A stretch of DNA of 64,000 nucleotides from Halomonas sp. A11-A (GCF_003182195.1 NZ_QGTM01000014.1:1-64000), one strand, 5' to 3'. Positions 42,114-51,827 are shown, counted from the stretch's first letter. Notes: generated by a model not told the origin, from the sequence alone. Program-made: numbers and translations.

Positions 42114-43967
42114 TCACTCGTAGCCCTTGGCCTGCAGCCGGAACAGCATGGCATAGCGGCCGTTGGCGGCCATCAGGCTCGCGTGGTCGCCCTGCTCGAG
42201 GATCTCGCCGCCGTCGATGACGAGTATCTGGTCGGCGGCGCGCACCGTGGAGAAGCGGTGGGAGATCAGGATGGTCATCTTGTCGTGGCTGTGCTCGCGG
42301 AAGTCGGCGAAGACCGCCGCCTCGGCGGCGGCGTCCATGGCCGCGGTGGGCTCGTCGAGCACCAGGATGTCGGCGCTCTCGCGCATGTAGGCCCGGGAGA
42401 GGGCGATCTTCTGCCACTGGCCGCCGGAGAGCTCCTGACCCCCCTTGAACCAGCGTCCCAGCTGGGTGTGGTAGCCCTCGGGCATCTCGGCGATGAAGTC
42501 GTCGGCCAGGCCGCGTCGCGCCGCCTCCTGCCAGCGCGCCTCGTCCTCGAAGGCCGCCACATCGCCGGCGCCCAGATTCTCGCCCACCTTGAGCTGGTAG
42601 CGCACGAAGTCCTGGAAGATCACCCCGATGCGCCGCCGCAGGGCCCGGATGTCCCACTCGGCGAGGTCGCTGCCGTCGAGCAGGATGCGCCCCTCGCTTG
42701 GGGCGTAGAGGCGGGTGAGCAGTTTGAACAGGGTGGTCTTGCCCGAGCCGTTGGCGCCCACCAGGGCCAGGCTCTGGCCCGGGCGGAGGTGCAGCGAGAT
42801 CCCCGTGAGCGCGGGGCGCTCGGCGCCGGGGTAGGTGAAGCCGACGTTCTCGAAGCGGATGCCGTCGCCGGGGTGGGCGCCCGCCGTCAGCGAGCCGGCA
42901 TCGGGGGGAGTGGGCTGCTCCAGGTACTCGTAGAGGTTGGAGAGGTAGAGGTTGTCCTCGTACATGCCGCCGATCGCGGTGAGGCTCGCCGAGAGCGCCC
43001 CCTGGCCCTGCTTGAAGACCATCAGGTACATGGTCATCTCGCCCAGGGTCAGGCGCCCGGTGACGGTCTCCGCCACCACCCAGGCGTAGGCGCCGTAGAA
43101 GGCCAGAGTGCCCAGCAGGCCGAGGGCGAAGCCCCAGCTCTCGCGGCGAATCGTCAGCCGGCGATCCTCGCCGTAGAGGGTGTCGAAGATCCTGCGGTAG
43201 CGGTCGAGCAGCAGCGGCTCCAGGCCGAACAGCTTGACCTCCTTGATGCTGTCCTCCCGGGCCAGCACCGTCTCCAGGTACATCTGCATGCGGGTCTGGG
43301 GCGAGCGCCAGCGGAACAGCCGGAAGGCGTCGCCGGAGAACTTGGCTTCGGAGAGGAACACCGGCAGCGCCCCCAGGGCCAGGATCAGCAGCGCCCAGGG
43401 GGAGAACTGCACCAGCAGCACCCCGAAGCTGATCAGCGAGATGCTGTTCTGGGCGAGGCCGAAGGTCTTGTTGACCAGCCCCAGCGGGCGGATCGAGGCC
43501 TCGCGGCGGGCCCGGGTCAGCTTGTCGTAGAACTCCGAATCCTCAAACTGAGCCAGCGACAGGGTGCCGGCTTTCTCGAGGATCATCACGTTGACCTTCT
43601 GGCCGAGCAGGGCGCGCAGCAGCGACTGCTGGGCCGAGAGGCCGCGCTGGGCCATGGCGATGGCGGCGATCACCCCGGCCTCTGCCAGCACGTAGCGCAG
43701 CACCGGCCAGGCGCTCTCGAGGGTGAGGGGAGCGCCGGACTCGCGGTGGTAGGCCATGGCCTCCACCACCGAGTCGACGATCAACTGGCCGATCCAGGCC
43801 GCCACCGCGGGCAGCACGCCGGCCACCAGGGTGCACAGCGCCAGGCCCACGGTGAGTGGCCGCGAGGTCTGCCAGACCAGTACCAGCGCACGGCGGCTGT
43901 AGCGGAAGACCCCGAAGAAGGCCGCCAGGCGGTTCGCGGGGGGCGGGGCGGGTTGGGTGCGGCGCAT
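42114..43967 (-). CDS. ABC exporter, fused membrane and ATPase domains
   Basis: A 617-residue half-transporter. Six membrane helices (about 20-330) precede a nucleotide-binding domain with Walker A GANGSGKTTLF, Q-loop VIFQDFVRYQL, signature LSGGQWQKIAL, Walker B ILVLDEPTAAMD and switch His in ISHRFS. It will work as a homodimer at the inner membrane. The substrate is unknown; the sequence looks more like peptide/lipid exporters than drug pumps, but this is weak. No good SD separates ATG 43967 from TTG 43982. Convergent with the L,D-transpeptidase gene (16 bp). Confidence 0.87.
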   Translation of the reverse strand: MRRTQPAPPPANRLAAFFGVFRYSRRALVLVWQTSRPLTVGLALCTLVAGVLPAVAAWIGQLIVDSVVEAMAYHRESGAPLTLESAWPVLRYVLAEAGVIAAIAMAQRGLSAQQSLLRALLGQKVNVMILEKAGTLSLAQFEDSEFYDKLTRARREASIRPLGLVNKTFGLAQNSISLISFGVLLVQFSPWALLILALGALPVFLSEAKFSGDAFRLFRWRSPQTRMQMYLETVLAREDSIKEVKLFGLEPLLLDRYRRIFDTLYGEDRRLTIRRESWGFALGLLGTLAFYGAYAWVVAETVTGRLTLGEMTMYLMVFKQGQGALSASLTAIGGMYEDNLYLSNLYEYLEQPTPPDAGSLTAGAHPGDGIRFENVGFTYPGAERPALTGISLHLRPGQSLALVGANGSGKTTLFKLLTRLYAPSEGRILLDGSDLAEWDIRALRRRIGVIFQDFVRYQLKVGENLGAGDVAAFEDEARWQEAARRGLADDFIAEMPEGYHTQLGRWFKGGQELSGGQWQKIALSRAYMRESADILVLDEPTAAMDAAAEAAVFADFREHSHDKMTILISHRFSTVRAADQILVIDGGEILEQGDHASLMAANGRYAMLFRLQAKGYE

Positions 43968-44060
43968 ATGGGGCGAGGACAAGCGGTGACTCTGTACCTG
44001 GAGAGGAGCGGCAGGGGCGATTCAGCCGGCGCGTGCCGCGGCCCCGGGGTCAGACACTAA

Positions 44061-44094
44061 CCACAGCGCCCCGCGGGGGAGCGGGGCGCTGTGG
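44061..44094 (-). terminator. Terminator-like hairpin after the M23 gene
   Basis: A perfect 14-bp inverted repeat (44061-44074 with 44081-44094) and six-base loop, 17 bp past the M23 stop. T content after the stem is moderate (TTAGTGT). Confidence 0.7.
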
Positions 44095-44110
44095 GATATC
44101 AGGCGAGGGT

Positions 44111-45817
44111 TCAGCCCTCGTCGTCGCCGCTGCCGCGACGGCTTGCCACCACCGTGTCGGTCTCGCCGCTCTGCAGGGCGGCCAGCAGGGGTTCGGCCTG
44201 GCGCTTGAAGGCCACCAGCTGCTCGCCGGAGAGGCTCTTGTTCTCCGGCAGCTCCACGGTCATCGCATTGACCTGGGTGTTGTTCACCAGCACCTCGTAG
44301 TGCAGGTGCGGTCCGGTGCTGCGGCCGGTGTTACCGGAGAGCGCGATGCGATCGCCCATGGTCACGCGGTCGCCGCGGCTGACCAGCGGGCGGGAGAGGT
44401 GCAGGTAGCGGGTCTGGTAGCCGTTGTCGTGGCGGATGACGACATAGCGCCCCGCCACCGGGTGATTGGCGACCTTCTCCACGCGGCCGTCCGCCGGTGC
44501 GATGATCGGCGTGCCGATGGGCATGGCGAAGTCGGTGCCGCGGTGAGGGCTCACGCGGCCGGTGACCGGGTGGCGGCGACTCGGGTTGAAGCCGGAGCTG
44601 AGGCGGTAGCTGCCCTCGAAGGGATAGCGATTGAAGGCGGGATCGAGGCTCTCGCCGTCCGGGGTGTAGAACTTGCTGTCGGCGCTGTTGCGCACCAGGG
44701 TCATATCGAAGCGCTCGCCCTCGTACTGCACCGCCAGCACCCGTGGGTCGAAGCTCGAGCCGTCGATGACGTCGGACTCCACCAGCACCTGGAAACGATC
44801 GCCGCGACGGGTGTCGCGGCGGAAGTCGAGTCGCTGGCCCAGCACGCGGGTCAGCTCGCTGATCTCGGCGCTGGAGAGGCCGGTGGCCTGGGCCGAGCGG
44901 GCAAAGCTGCCGCTGACGGTGCCGGCGAACAGGCGCTGGGAGGCCTCGCCGGTGCGCTCGATGGTGGCAACCTCGAAGCCGCTGTCATCGCGCTCTACCA
45001 TGAAGCCGCTGCGGGCGTTGCGCATCATGCGCAGGGCGAGCAGCTTGCCCTCCTCGTCGAGCTGGTACTCGAAGGTGTTCCCGGCGCGCCAGCGGGTCAG
45101 GGCGTTCTTGTCGGGCAGCTCGTCGAGCAGGCGCAGCACCTCGCTGTAGCCGAGCCCCAGCTGGTTCTGGGCCATCACCGCGAAGGTATCGCCCTGCTTG
45201 ACGGTATAGGTCTGCCACTCCGGCACGAAGGGCTCGGTGGCGGCGATCTCCTTCTCGAGGATCACGGGGCCATCGTCGAACAGCCCGAGCTCCTCGTCCG
45301 GCACCGACTCATAGGAGGTGGCGTCGGCCATCAGGGTGCCATCGTGGTCGAGCATGCCGCTGCCGATGGTGCCCACTACCACTGCCATGTGCACCGCGCC
45401 CTGATCGAGCTTGGACTGTGCCTGGGAGGCGTCGGAAGCGCCGCTTTGGGCCGGGCGAGTGAGGGCCAGCGGCAGGCCGCCATCGCCGGAGGCGCTGGCG
45501 GTGTTGATCAGCTCGAGGTCGAGCGGCTCGCCGTCGACGAGCTTGGCCAGGGGCAGGCGATGCCGGGTGGCGTCCAGCGCCTGGCTCGCCATCTCGATGG
45601 CGTCGCTGACGGGGCTGCGTTCGAAGCTGAGGGTGGGAAGGCCGGGTCTGGCATCGACCTCGAGGGGAACGATCACGGTGTCGAGCGTACGGTGTTCGCG
45701 CTGGACATCCTGGTAGGTGGTGACAATCTTCTGTGCGCCCAGCACGGTGACCATGGTGGCGACCGGCAACAGTAACAGCTTGTGCGTGCGGGGCAGCGAA
45801 TGGAGGATTCGCAACAT
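44111..45817 (-). CDS. M23 peptidoglycan endopeptidase with LysM-like and OapA-like regions (MepM-type)
   Basis: A 568-residue protein with an N-terminal membrane anchor (HKLLLLPVATMVTVLGA). A disordered region is followed by a LysM-like segment (YTVKQGDTFAVMAQNQLG, near 215), then an M23 LytM domain (about 440-540). The zinc ligands are visible in SPHRGTDFAMPIG and GPHLHYEVLVN, so the enzyme should be active. MepM-type enzymes cut D-Ala-mDAP crosslinks to allow wall growth. A distal cell-wall role is shared with the L,D-transpeptidases nearby, though transcription units differ. The 222 bp upstream hold a hairpin at 45928-45950 and no gene. Confidence 0.9.
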   Translation of the reverse strand: MLRILHSLPRTHKLLLLPVATMVTVLGAQKIVTTYQDVQREHRTLDTVIVPLEVDARPGLPTLSFERSPVSDAIEMASQALDATRHRLPLAKLVDGEPLDLELINTASASGDGGLPLALTRPAQSGASDASQAQSKLDQGAVHMAVVVGTIGSGMLDHDGTLMADATSYESVPDEELGLFDDGPVILEKEIAATEPFVPEWQTYTVKQGDTFAVMAQNQLGLGYSEVLRLLDELPDKNALTRWRAGNTFEYQLDEEGKLLALRMMRNARSGFMVERDDSGFEVATIERTGEASQRLFAGTVSGSFARSAQATGLSSAEISELTRVLGQRLDFRRDTRRGDRFQVLVESDVIDGSSFDPRVLAVQYEGERFDMTLVRNSADSKFYTPDGESLDPAFNRYPFEGSYRLSSGFNPSRRHPVTGRVSPHRGTDFAMPIGTPIIAPADGRVEKVANHPVAGRYVVIRHDNGYQTRYLHLSRPLVSRGDRVTMGDRIALSGNTGRSTGPHLHYEVLVNNTQVNAMTVELPENKSLSGEQLVAFKRQAEPLLAALQSGETDTVVASRRGSGDDEG

Positions 45818-46039
45818 GGGTTAAAGGCCAGTGAATAATGAAAATGAAATAGAGAGGAAAAAAGGCCTGAGAACCATAACCCATGACGTATGGTGTGCCT
45901 AGGCTGTACGTATGCACAGTAGGATTAGCCGCGCTCCGGTGCAGCGCGGCCAGCCGGTTCAGAAACGGTGTTTGCTAACTATCCATTGGGCCCGTGCGAG
46001 AGTGAAAAATCAACCCCTGTTCGTCCGGAGCGGTGCCAA

Positions 46040-46885
46040 TCAGCCGGTGAGGGTGCCGTCGCGATAGTCGCGCAGCGCCTGCTGGAGCTCGGTCTGGCTG
46101 TTCATCACGAAGGGGCCATAGTGGGCGACGGGCTCCCGGTGGGGGGTGCCCGCCAGCAGCAGGGCCTGGCCGCCCGTGGCGCTGGCCAGTGCCAGGTGGT
46201 CGCCGGTGGAGAGTCGCGCCAGATGGCCCGCCGGCACCCGGGTATCGCCCACCTGAAACTCGCCCTCGAACACGTAGGCCAGCAGGGTAGGGGCGTCGGC
46301 CTGCAGGGTCAGCTCGCCCCCCGCCGCCAGGCGCAGGTGGGCCACGCCCCCGTTGCCGGCCAGAGCGTCCAGGGGGCCCGTCACCGCCTCGCCGTCATCT
46401 CGGGCCCAGCGGCCGCCCAGGGCGATCAGTTCGGCCTCGGCGCCGGCCAGTCGTGGCATCTCGTCGCCGCGCACGTCGCGGTATGCCGCCGGGCTCATCT
46501 TCTCGCTGGCGGCCAGGTTCAACCACAGCTGGAAGGCGTGCAGGCCATGGTGGTCGGTGAGCGGCATCTCGGAGTGGATGATGCCGCGCCCGGTGTGCAT
46601 CCACTGGGCGTCGCCGGCGTGAATGGTGCTGGAGTGGCCCATATGGTCCTCGTGGGTCAGGCCACCGTGGATCACGTAGGTGAGGGTCTGGATGCCACGG
46701 TGAGGGTGGGGTGGGAAGCCGCCGATATAGTCGTCGGGACGATCCGAACCCAGTTCGTCGAGCATCAGGAAGGGGTCCAGCCCGCCGCCGAAATCGTGGA
46801 TCCGCTTGATCTTGACGCCGTCACCGTCCTGGCTCGGCTGGCTGGGGTGGAGGCGATCGACCTGGCGAAGGAGGGGAGCTGTCAT
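46040..46885 (-). CDS. Pirin family protein
   Basis: A 281-residue bicupin. The N-terminal cupin has the pirin signature FPPHPHRGIQTLTYV and the metal ligands in LTHEDHMGHSS and TGRGIIHSEMP. The C-terminal cupin carries no obvious metal site. Some pirins are quercetin dioxygenases or redox-linked regulators; function here is open. It is divergent from a LysR regulator with 116 bp between, which probably controls it. Confidence 0.9.
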   Translation of the reverse strand: MTAPLLRQVDRLHPSQPSQDGDGVKIKRIHDFGGGLDPFLMLDELGSDRPDDYIGGFPPHPHRGIQTLTYVIHGGLTHEDHMGHSSTIHAGDAQWMHTGRGIIHSEMPLTDHHGLHAFQLWLNLAASEKMSPAAYRDVRGDEMPRLAGAEAELIALGGRWARDDGEAVTGPLDALAGNGGVAHLRLAAGGELTLQADAPTLLAYVFEGEFQVGDTRVPAGHLARLSTGDHLALASATGGQALLLAGTPHREPVAHYGPFVMNSQTELQQALRDYRDGTLTG

Positions 46886-47001
46886 GATAGGGGTCTCTGG
46901 CTGTCGTGAGGGCTTCTTTATGAAGCGATATCTGGCATTCTAGGCCGATTTTTTCGAAGCTTAAGCGCATTACTTCGCTTTGTTTATTCGAGGGTATCGA
47001 A

Positions 47002-47919
47002 ATGTCACGCGTCACCCTGGCCCAGTGGCAGATGCTGGCCGCGGTCGTCGACCACGGCGGCTTCGCCCGCGCCGCCGAGGCGATCCACAAGAGCCCCTCC
47101 ACCCTCAACCATGCGGTGCACAAGCTCGAGGAGCTGCTCGGCGTCCAGGTGCTGGAGCCGGTCGGCCGCCAGGTGCGCCTGACCGAGGCCGGCGAGCTGC
47201 TGCTGCGCCGCGCCCGCCAGCTGATCGAGAGCGCCACGGCCCTGGAGGACGTGGCCGGGCGCCTGGCGGAGGGGCTGGAGGCGGAGGTGGTGCTGGCCGT
47301 GGATCAGGTGTTCCCCTCGGACGCCCTGGCCCGCGCCCTGAATGCCTTCTCCGAGGCCTACCCCTATGTGCGGGTCCAGCTGCACGAAACGGTGCTCAAC
47401 GGCGGCATCGAGAAGCTCTACGACGGCAGCGCGGATCTCGTGATCTCCGGCCTCTCGGCCCAGGGCTTCCTGGGTGAGCCGCTGGTCACCGTGCGCTTCC
47501 TGGCGGTGGCCCACCCCGACCACCCCCTGCACCATCTGGAACGCTCGCTAGACCTGCGCGACCTGGTGCAGCACCGCCAGCTGGTGGTGCGCGACTCGGC
47601 GCAGCGTCAGTCCCTGGATTCGGGCTGGCTCAAGGCCGAGCAGCGCTGGACGGTGAGCCACCTGGAGACCTCCATCGACATGGTGCAGCGAGGCCTGGGC
47701 TTCGCCTGGCTGCCGGAGACGCGCATTCAGGGCCCCCTTGCGGCGGGGCGGCTGAAGCCGCTGCCGCTCTCCGTCGGCGGCGTGCGTGAGATCCCGGTCC
47801 AGCTGATCCACCGCGACCGCGACCGCGCCGGCCCGGCCACCCGGGCCCTGGCCGAGGCGCTGGCCCTGGGGGCGAGGGGCTGCCTGGTCAAGAATGATTC
47901 AATTTTATCGAATGACTGA
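47002..47919 (+). CDS. LysR-family regulator, divergent from pirin
   Basis: The 305-residue LTTR begins with the winged helix-turn-helix (VTLAQWQMLAAVVDHGGFAR, AIHKSPSTLNHAVHKLEE) and has the standard effector-binding domain from about 90. The effector is not known. GAGGG precedes the ATG. Orientation suggests control of the pirin gene, and possibly of the glutathionyl-hydroquinone reductase gene that follows 96 bp downstream. Confidence 0.88.
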   Translation: MSRVTLAQWQMLAAVVDHGGFARAAEAIHKSPSTLNHAVHKLEELLGVQVLEPVGRQVRLTEAGELLLRRARQLIESATALEDVAGRLAEGLEAEVVLAVDQVFPSDALARALNAFSEAYPYVRVQLHETVLNGGIEKLYDGSADLVISGLSAQGFLGEPLVTVRFLAVAHPDHPLHHLERSLDLRDLVQHRQLVVRDSAQRQSLDSGWLKAEQRWTVSHLETSIDMVQRGLGFAWLPETRIQGPLAAGRLKPLPLSVGGVREIPVQLIHRDRDRAGPATRALAEALALGARGCLVKNDSILSND

Positions 47920-48015
47920 GCCCAGAATATGCGCTGAAGAGTCGATGGTTTCGCAATAGGATGGTGGCATCACGATCCATCGGCGGCCAGGGGTCGCCCT
48001 CAGAGGAGGCGCTTT

Positions 48016-49020
48016 ATGGGCCTTCTGGTCAACGGCAAGTGGCACGACCAGTGGTATGACACCGACAAGCACGGCGGCGAGTTCGTGCGCGAATCCGCCA
48101 AGCTGCGTGACTGGGTGACCCCCGGTGGCGAGAAGGGGCCCGACGGCCAGCCGGGCCTGCCCGCCGAGGCCGGGCGCTACCACCTCTATGTCTCGCTGGC
48201 CTGTCCCTGGGCGCACCGGGTGATGATCCTGCGCAAGCTCAAGGGGCTGGAGGCGCTGATCGGCCTCTCCCACGTCAGCCCGCTGATGCTCAACGAGGGC
48301 TGGACCTACAACGTGGCCGAGGGCTCCAGCGGCGACCCGGTCAACGGCGTGACCTACCACCGCGAGCTCTACACCCTCACCGACCCGCACTACACCGGCC
48401 GGGTGACGGTGCCGGCGCTGTGGGACAAGCAGCAGCGGCGCATCGTCAACAACGAGTCCTCGGAGCTGCTGCGCATGTTCAACGACGCCTTCGATGAGCT
48501 GACCGGCAACCGCCTCGACTTCTATCCCGAGGACCTGCGCGAGACCATCGATGAGGTCAACGCCGACGTCTACGACCACATCAACAACGGCGTCTACAAG
48601 TCGGGTTTCGCCACCGAGCAGAAGGTCTACGAGAAGCACGTGGTGGCGCTGTTCGAGGCGCTCGACCGCATGGAGGCGCGCCTGGCCGAGCACCGTTACC
48701 TGGCTGGCGAGTGGTTCACCGAGGCCGATATCCGCCTCTTCACTACCCTGATCCGCTTCGATGCCGTCTACCGCGGCCACTTCAAGTGCAACCTGCGCCG
48801 CATCGAGGACTACCCGAACCTCTCGAACTACGTGCGCGAGCTCTACCAGTGGCCGGGCATCCGGGAGACGGTCGACTTCGACCATATCAAGCGCCACTAC
48901 TATTACAGCCACGGCACCATCAATCCCACCCGCATCGTGCCCCTCGGCCCGCTGCTGGAGCTCGACCGCCCCCACGACCGCGAGCGCCTACCGGGCCAGG
49001 GCATCCGCGAGAAGTCGTAG
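48016..49020 (+). CDS. Glutathionyl-hydroquinone reductase (YqjG/PcpF-like, Xi-class GST)
   Basis: The 334-residue protein belongs to the Xi-class glutathione transferases. The catalytic cysteine is in VSLACPWAHRVMI (near 60), the loop VPALWDKQQRRIVNNESSE binds glutathione, and the C-terminal helical domain is complete (GEWFTEADIRLFTTLIR). Members reduce glutathionyl-hydroquinones to hydroquinones with release of oxidised glutathione. GAGGAGG precedes the ATG. Proximity to pirin and a LysR regulator hints at a quinone or flavonoid response, but this is inference. Confidence 0.92.
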   Translation: MGLLVNGKWHDQWYDTDKHGGEFVRESAKLRDWVTPGGEKGPDGQPGLPAEAGRYHLYVSLACPWAHRVMILRKLKGLEALIGLSHVSPLMLNEGWTYNVAEGSSGDPVNGVTYHRELYTLTDPHYTGRVTVPALWDKQQRRIVNNESSELLRMFNDAFDELTGNRLDFYPEDLRETIDEVNADVYDHINNGVYKSGFATEQKVYEKHVVALFEALDRMEARLAEHRYLAGEWFTEADIRLFTTLIRFDAVYRGHFKCNLRRIEDYPNLSNYVRELYQWPGIRETVDFDHIKRHYYYSHGTINPTRIVPLGPLLELDRPHDRERLPGQGIREKS

Positions 49021-49032
49021 GCGCGCTCAACC

Positions 49033-49482
49033 TCAGGCGTTCTTCGCCAGCCAGCGATCCAGGGCATTGGCGAACTCGCGGCGGTCTCCGTCTGAGTAGC
49101 CCCTCGGCCCGCCGGTGTGCTCGCCGCTGGCTCTCATGGTTTCCATGAAGTCCCTCATCTGGACCCGGGCGCGGATATTGTTCTCGTTCAAGGCCTCGCC
49201 GCGAGTGGTCATCACCTTCGCGCCGCGCTCGATGGCCGCCATGGCCAGCGGCAGGTCGGAGGTGATCAGCAGGTCCCCCGACTGGAGGCGCTCGACGATC
49301 TCGTCATCGGCGGCATCGAAGCCCTGGCTTACCGCCAGTGCCTTGACCCACGGCGAGCGGGGCAGCGGTACCGCGTGGTTGGCCACGAACCAGGCGGCGG
49401 TCGAGGTGCGTTCGGCGGCGCGCACGATGATCTCGCGCGCCACCTTGGGGCAGGCGTCGGCGTCGACCCACAGTGTCGGCAT
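49033..49482 (-). CDS. YaiI/YqxD family protein (DUF188)
   Basis: A 149-residue protein of the PIN-like DUF188 family: LWVDADACPKVAREII at the start, LITSDLPLAMAAIERGA in the middle and the C-terminal GGPRGYSDGDRREFANALD. The acidic residues resemble a PIN nuclease site, but no activity is proven for the family. AGGGAG precedes ATG 49482. Convergent with the GST gene, 12 bp apart. Confidence 0.9.
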   Translation of the reverse strand: MPTLWVDADACPKVAREIIVRAAERTSTAAWFVANHAVPLPRSPWVKALAVSQGFDAADDEIVERLQSGDLLITSDLPLAMAAIERGAKVMTTRGEALNENNIRARVQMRDFMETMRASGEHTGGPRGYSDGDRREFANALDRWLAKNA

Positions 49483-49925
49483 GGCGTGTCTCCCTGAGCA
49501 GAAAGAGCGGTGGGCCCGGCGAAAAGGCTGGCCAGGTCGGGGTGGCGATGGTAGCATGCGACCTTCCTCGCATGTGCTGACCCCACCATCATGTACGACG
49601 CCACCGCCGCCGGTCCTCGACCGAGCACAGGATGCGCGCCGCAACGCCAGGCCCAGTGACACTCGCTGGCCGCAAGCGTTCGAATTGTGTAGATGGAGCG
49701 CCACCGAGATCCCGCCACCCTGGCGAGATCGGCGCAAATGGTCGCCACAGGGTTCCTGATCGCCATCCTCGATGGCATGGGCCCGATGCCTGGTGCGACC
49801 GGCGTCCCCGACTCCGATGTCCCGTGCTGCTGCCCCTGAAGGGCGCCGCACGCCTGACCGTATTGTTCGCGTCAGGGACGCCAATGAATTTTTGCCGGCA
49901 ACCCCGGCCTACCAAGGTGTGATTG
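49483..49925. other. Gene-free region upstream of the DEAD-box helicase
   Basis: About 440 bp carry the yaiI promoter and probably a long untranslated leader of the helicase gene; cold-shock helicase genes often have one. Frames that cross it (for example 49589-49915 on the minus strand) are Arg-rich and show no protein character. Base composition is slightly less GC-rich than the flanking genes. Confidence 0.4.
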
Positions 49926-51635
49926 ATGACCCCGACTTCTGTCGCCTCGCCGAGCTTCGGTGACCTCGCTCTGCTGCCCGCCGTTCTGTCTGCTGTCGAG
50001 ACCCTGGGCTACGAGACCCCCTCGCCGATCCAGATTCAGACCATTCCGGCCCTGCTGGAAGGGCGTGACATGCTGGGCCAGGCCCAGACCGGCACCGGCA
50101 AGACCGCTGCCTTCGCCCTGCCGCTACTCTCCCGGCTCGAGCTGACCCGTCGCGAACCCCAGGTGCTGGTGATGGCGCCGACCCGCGAGCTGGCCCAGCA
50201 GGTGGCCGTCTCCTTTAGCCGTTATGGCCAGAACCTCCAGGGCCTGGAAGTGGCGGTCCTGTGCGGCGGCCAGGAGTATCGCGAGCAGTTGGGTGCCCTG
50301 AAGCGTGGCGCCCAGGTCGTGGTCGGTACCCCCGGCCGGATCATCGATCACCTCGATCGCGGCAGCCTCAAGCTCGACGGGCTCTCCGCCCTGGTGCTGG
50401 ACGAGGCCGACGAGATGCTGCGCATGGGCTTCATCGACGACGTCAAGCGCGTGGTCGCCGACACCCCGAAGGAAGCCCAGCGGGTCTTCTTCTCCGCGAC
50501 CCTGCCGACCGAGATCGAGCGCATCGTCAACCGTTACCTGGTAGACCCGGTGAAGGTGGCCATCGAGTCGCGCACTACCACCGGCGAGAACATCGAGCAG
50601 CGCCTGGTGCGCGTCGATGGCGGTGCCAAGCTGGAGGCGCTGTCGCGCATCTTGGAAGTCGAGCCGGTGGATGCCGCCATCGTCTTCGTGCGCACCCGGG
50701 CCGCCTGTACCACCCTGATGGAGCAGCTCTCCGCCCGCGGCGTCAACGTGGCCAGCCTCTCCGGTGACCTGGACCAGAGCCTGCGCGAGCGCACCATCCA
50801 GCGTCTCAAGCGCGGCAAGGTCGACGTACTGATCGCCACCGACGTGGCCGCTCGCGGCCTCGACGTGCCGCGCATCACCCACGTCTTCAACTACGATCTG
50901 CCCCAGGACTCCGAGGCCTACACCCATCGCATCGGCCGCACCGGCCGTGCCGGGCGTACCGGCATCTCGATCACCTTCGTGGGCTTCCGCGAAGGCCGCA
51001 AGGTGGGCTGGATCGAGCAGGCCACCGGCCAGAAGATGACCGAGATGGAGGTACCCGACGAGGCCGCCATCCGCTCCCATCGCGACGAGGTCTTCCACCA
51101 GAAGGTGATCGCCGCGCTGACCGCCGGTGCCGAGGAGCAGCGCGCCCTGGTGGGCCGCCTGGTCGAGGAGGGCTACGACCCCATCGAGCTGGCCTGCGCC
51201 TTCGCCCGCCTGGCCCGTGCCGACGAGGCCCCCATCGGCCGCATGCAGGCGCCGCGCAAGGAAGCCCGCAACGATCGACCCACCCGCGATGGCAAGCCGC
51301 CGCGCCGTGAGAGCCGCGGCCCGAGCGAAGGCATGACCCGCTACCGCGTCTCCGTGGGCCACAAGGACGGCGTCAAGCCAGGCCAGCTGGTCGGGGCGCT
51401 GGCCAACGAGGGCGGCATCGAGGGCTCGCGTATCGGCCGCATCGATATCCGCACCTCCTTCTCCGTGGTGGAGCTGCCGAGCTCGCTGCCGGCCAGCATC
51501 CTGGCCAAGATGGCCCGCGCCCGCGTCGCCGGCCGCGCACTCGAGATCAGCGAGGACAGCGGCGCCCCCGAGCGGGCCCCGCGCCGTCGTCGCGAGGATG
51601 GTGACGCGCCGATTCGTCGCCCGTCACGCGCCTGA
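49926..51635 (+). CDS. deaD: ATP-dependent DEAD-box RNA helicase (DeaD/CsdA-type)
   Basis: A 569-residue helicase with Q motif (SPIQIQTIPALLEG), motif I AQTGTGKTAAF, Ia APTRELAQQ, II VLDEADEML, III FFSATLP, V TDVAARGLDVP and VI HRIGRTGRAGR. A DbpA-like RNA-binding domain follows at about 475-545 (MTRYRVSVGHKDGVKPGQLV), then a basic tail. DeaD unwinds structured RNA in ribosome assembly and mRNA decay, mainly in the cold. The usual start is ATG 49926 after AAGG; a TTG one codon earlier is possible. Followed by two hairpins. Confidence 0.93.
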   Translation: MTPTSVASPSFGDLALLPAVLSAVETLGYETPSPIQIQTIPALLEGRDMLGQAQTGTGKTAAFALPLLSRLELTRREPQVLVMAPTRELAQQVAVSFSRYGQNLQGLEVAVLCGGQEYREQLGALKRGAQVVVGTPGRIIDHLDRGSLKLDGLSALVLDEADEMLRMGFIDDVKRVVADTPKEAQRVFFSATLPTEIERIVNRYLVDPVKVAIESRTTTGENIEQRLVRVDGGAKLEALSRILEVEPVDAAIVFVRTRAACTTLMEQLSARGVNVASLSGDLDQSLRERTIQRLKRGKVDVLIATDVAARGLDVPRITHVFNYDLPQDSEAYTHRIGRTGRAGRTGISITFVGFREGRKVGWIEQATGQKMTEMEVPDEAAIRSHRDEVFHQKVIAALTAGAEEQRALVGRLVEEGYDPIELACAFARLARADEAPIGRMQAPRKEARNDRPTRDGKPPRRESRGPSEGMTRYRVSVGHKDGVKPGQLVGALANEGGIEGSRIGRIDIRTSFSVVELPSSLPASILAKMARARVAGRALEISEDSGAPERAPRRRREDGDAPIRRPSRA

Positions 51636-51644
51636 GGTAACGGT

Positions 51645-51711
51645 TGCCGCCCAGCGGGCGGCACCACCCCCCCCCCCCCCGACAGGTCGGAGCTCAGCTC
51701 CGGCCTGTTGT
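51645..51711 (+). terminator. Double hairpin with a C14 tract after deaD
   Basis: An eight-pair stem with AGC loop (51645-51663) is followed by CCA and fourteen consecutive C (51667-51680). A 12-pair stem then follows (51682-51693 with 51697-51708, one G-T pair), ending in TGTCGTTG. The second hairpin is the more likely terminator. Confidence 0.7.
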
Positions 51712-51753
51712 CGTTGTGAGCCCTGAATCGTCTGCCAGCAAGGAGTAAGAGTC

Positions 51754-51810
51754 ATGTGGGAGCGGGGCCTCGAGCGGGCCTCGAGCGGGCCCCGTGCTCG
51801 GCCCGGCCGC
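51754..51810. repeat. Possible single REP-like unit with 11-bp direct repeat
   Basis: ATGTGGGAGCGGGGCC resembles the start of the REP units at 14806. It is followed by two copies of CCTCGAGCGGG. The usual GAATGG continuation is missing, so this is a weak call. It lies between deaD and the amidotransferase gene 3' end. Confidence 0.35.
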
Positions 51811-51827
51811 ATGGCGGGGCGCGCCGC

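Noticed and set aside
45928..45950. tRNA-like or terminator hairpin between pirin and M23 genes
   Set aside because: A single eight-pair stem with a seven-base loop; no cloverleaf, and no T run to support termination.
49589..49915. Minus-strand frame upstream of deaD
   Set aside because: Arg/Ser-rich, without a ribosome binding site or recognisable motif; most likely non-coding.
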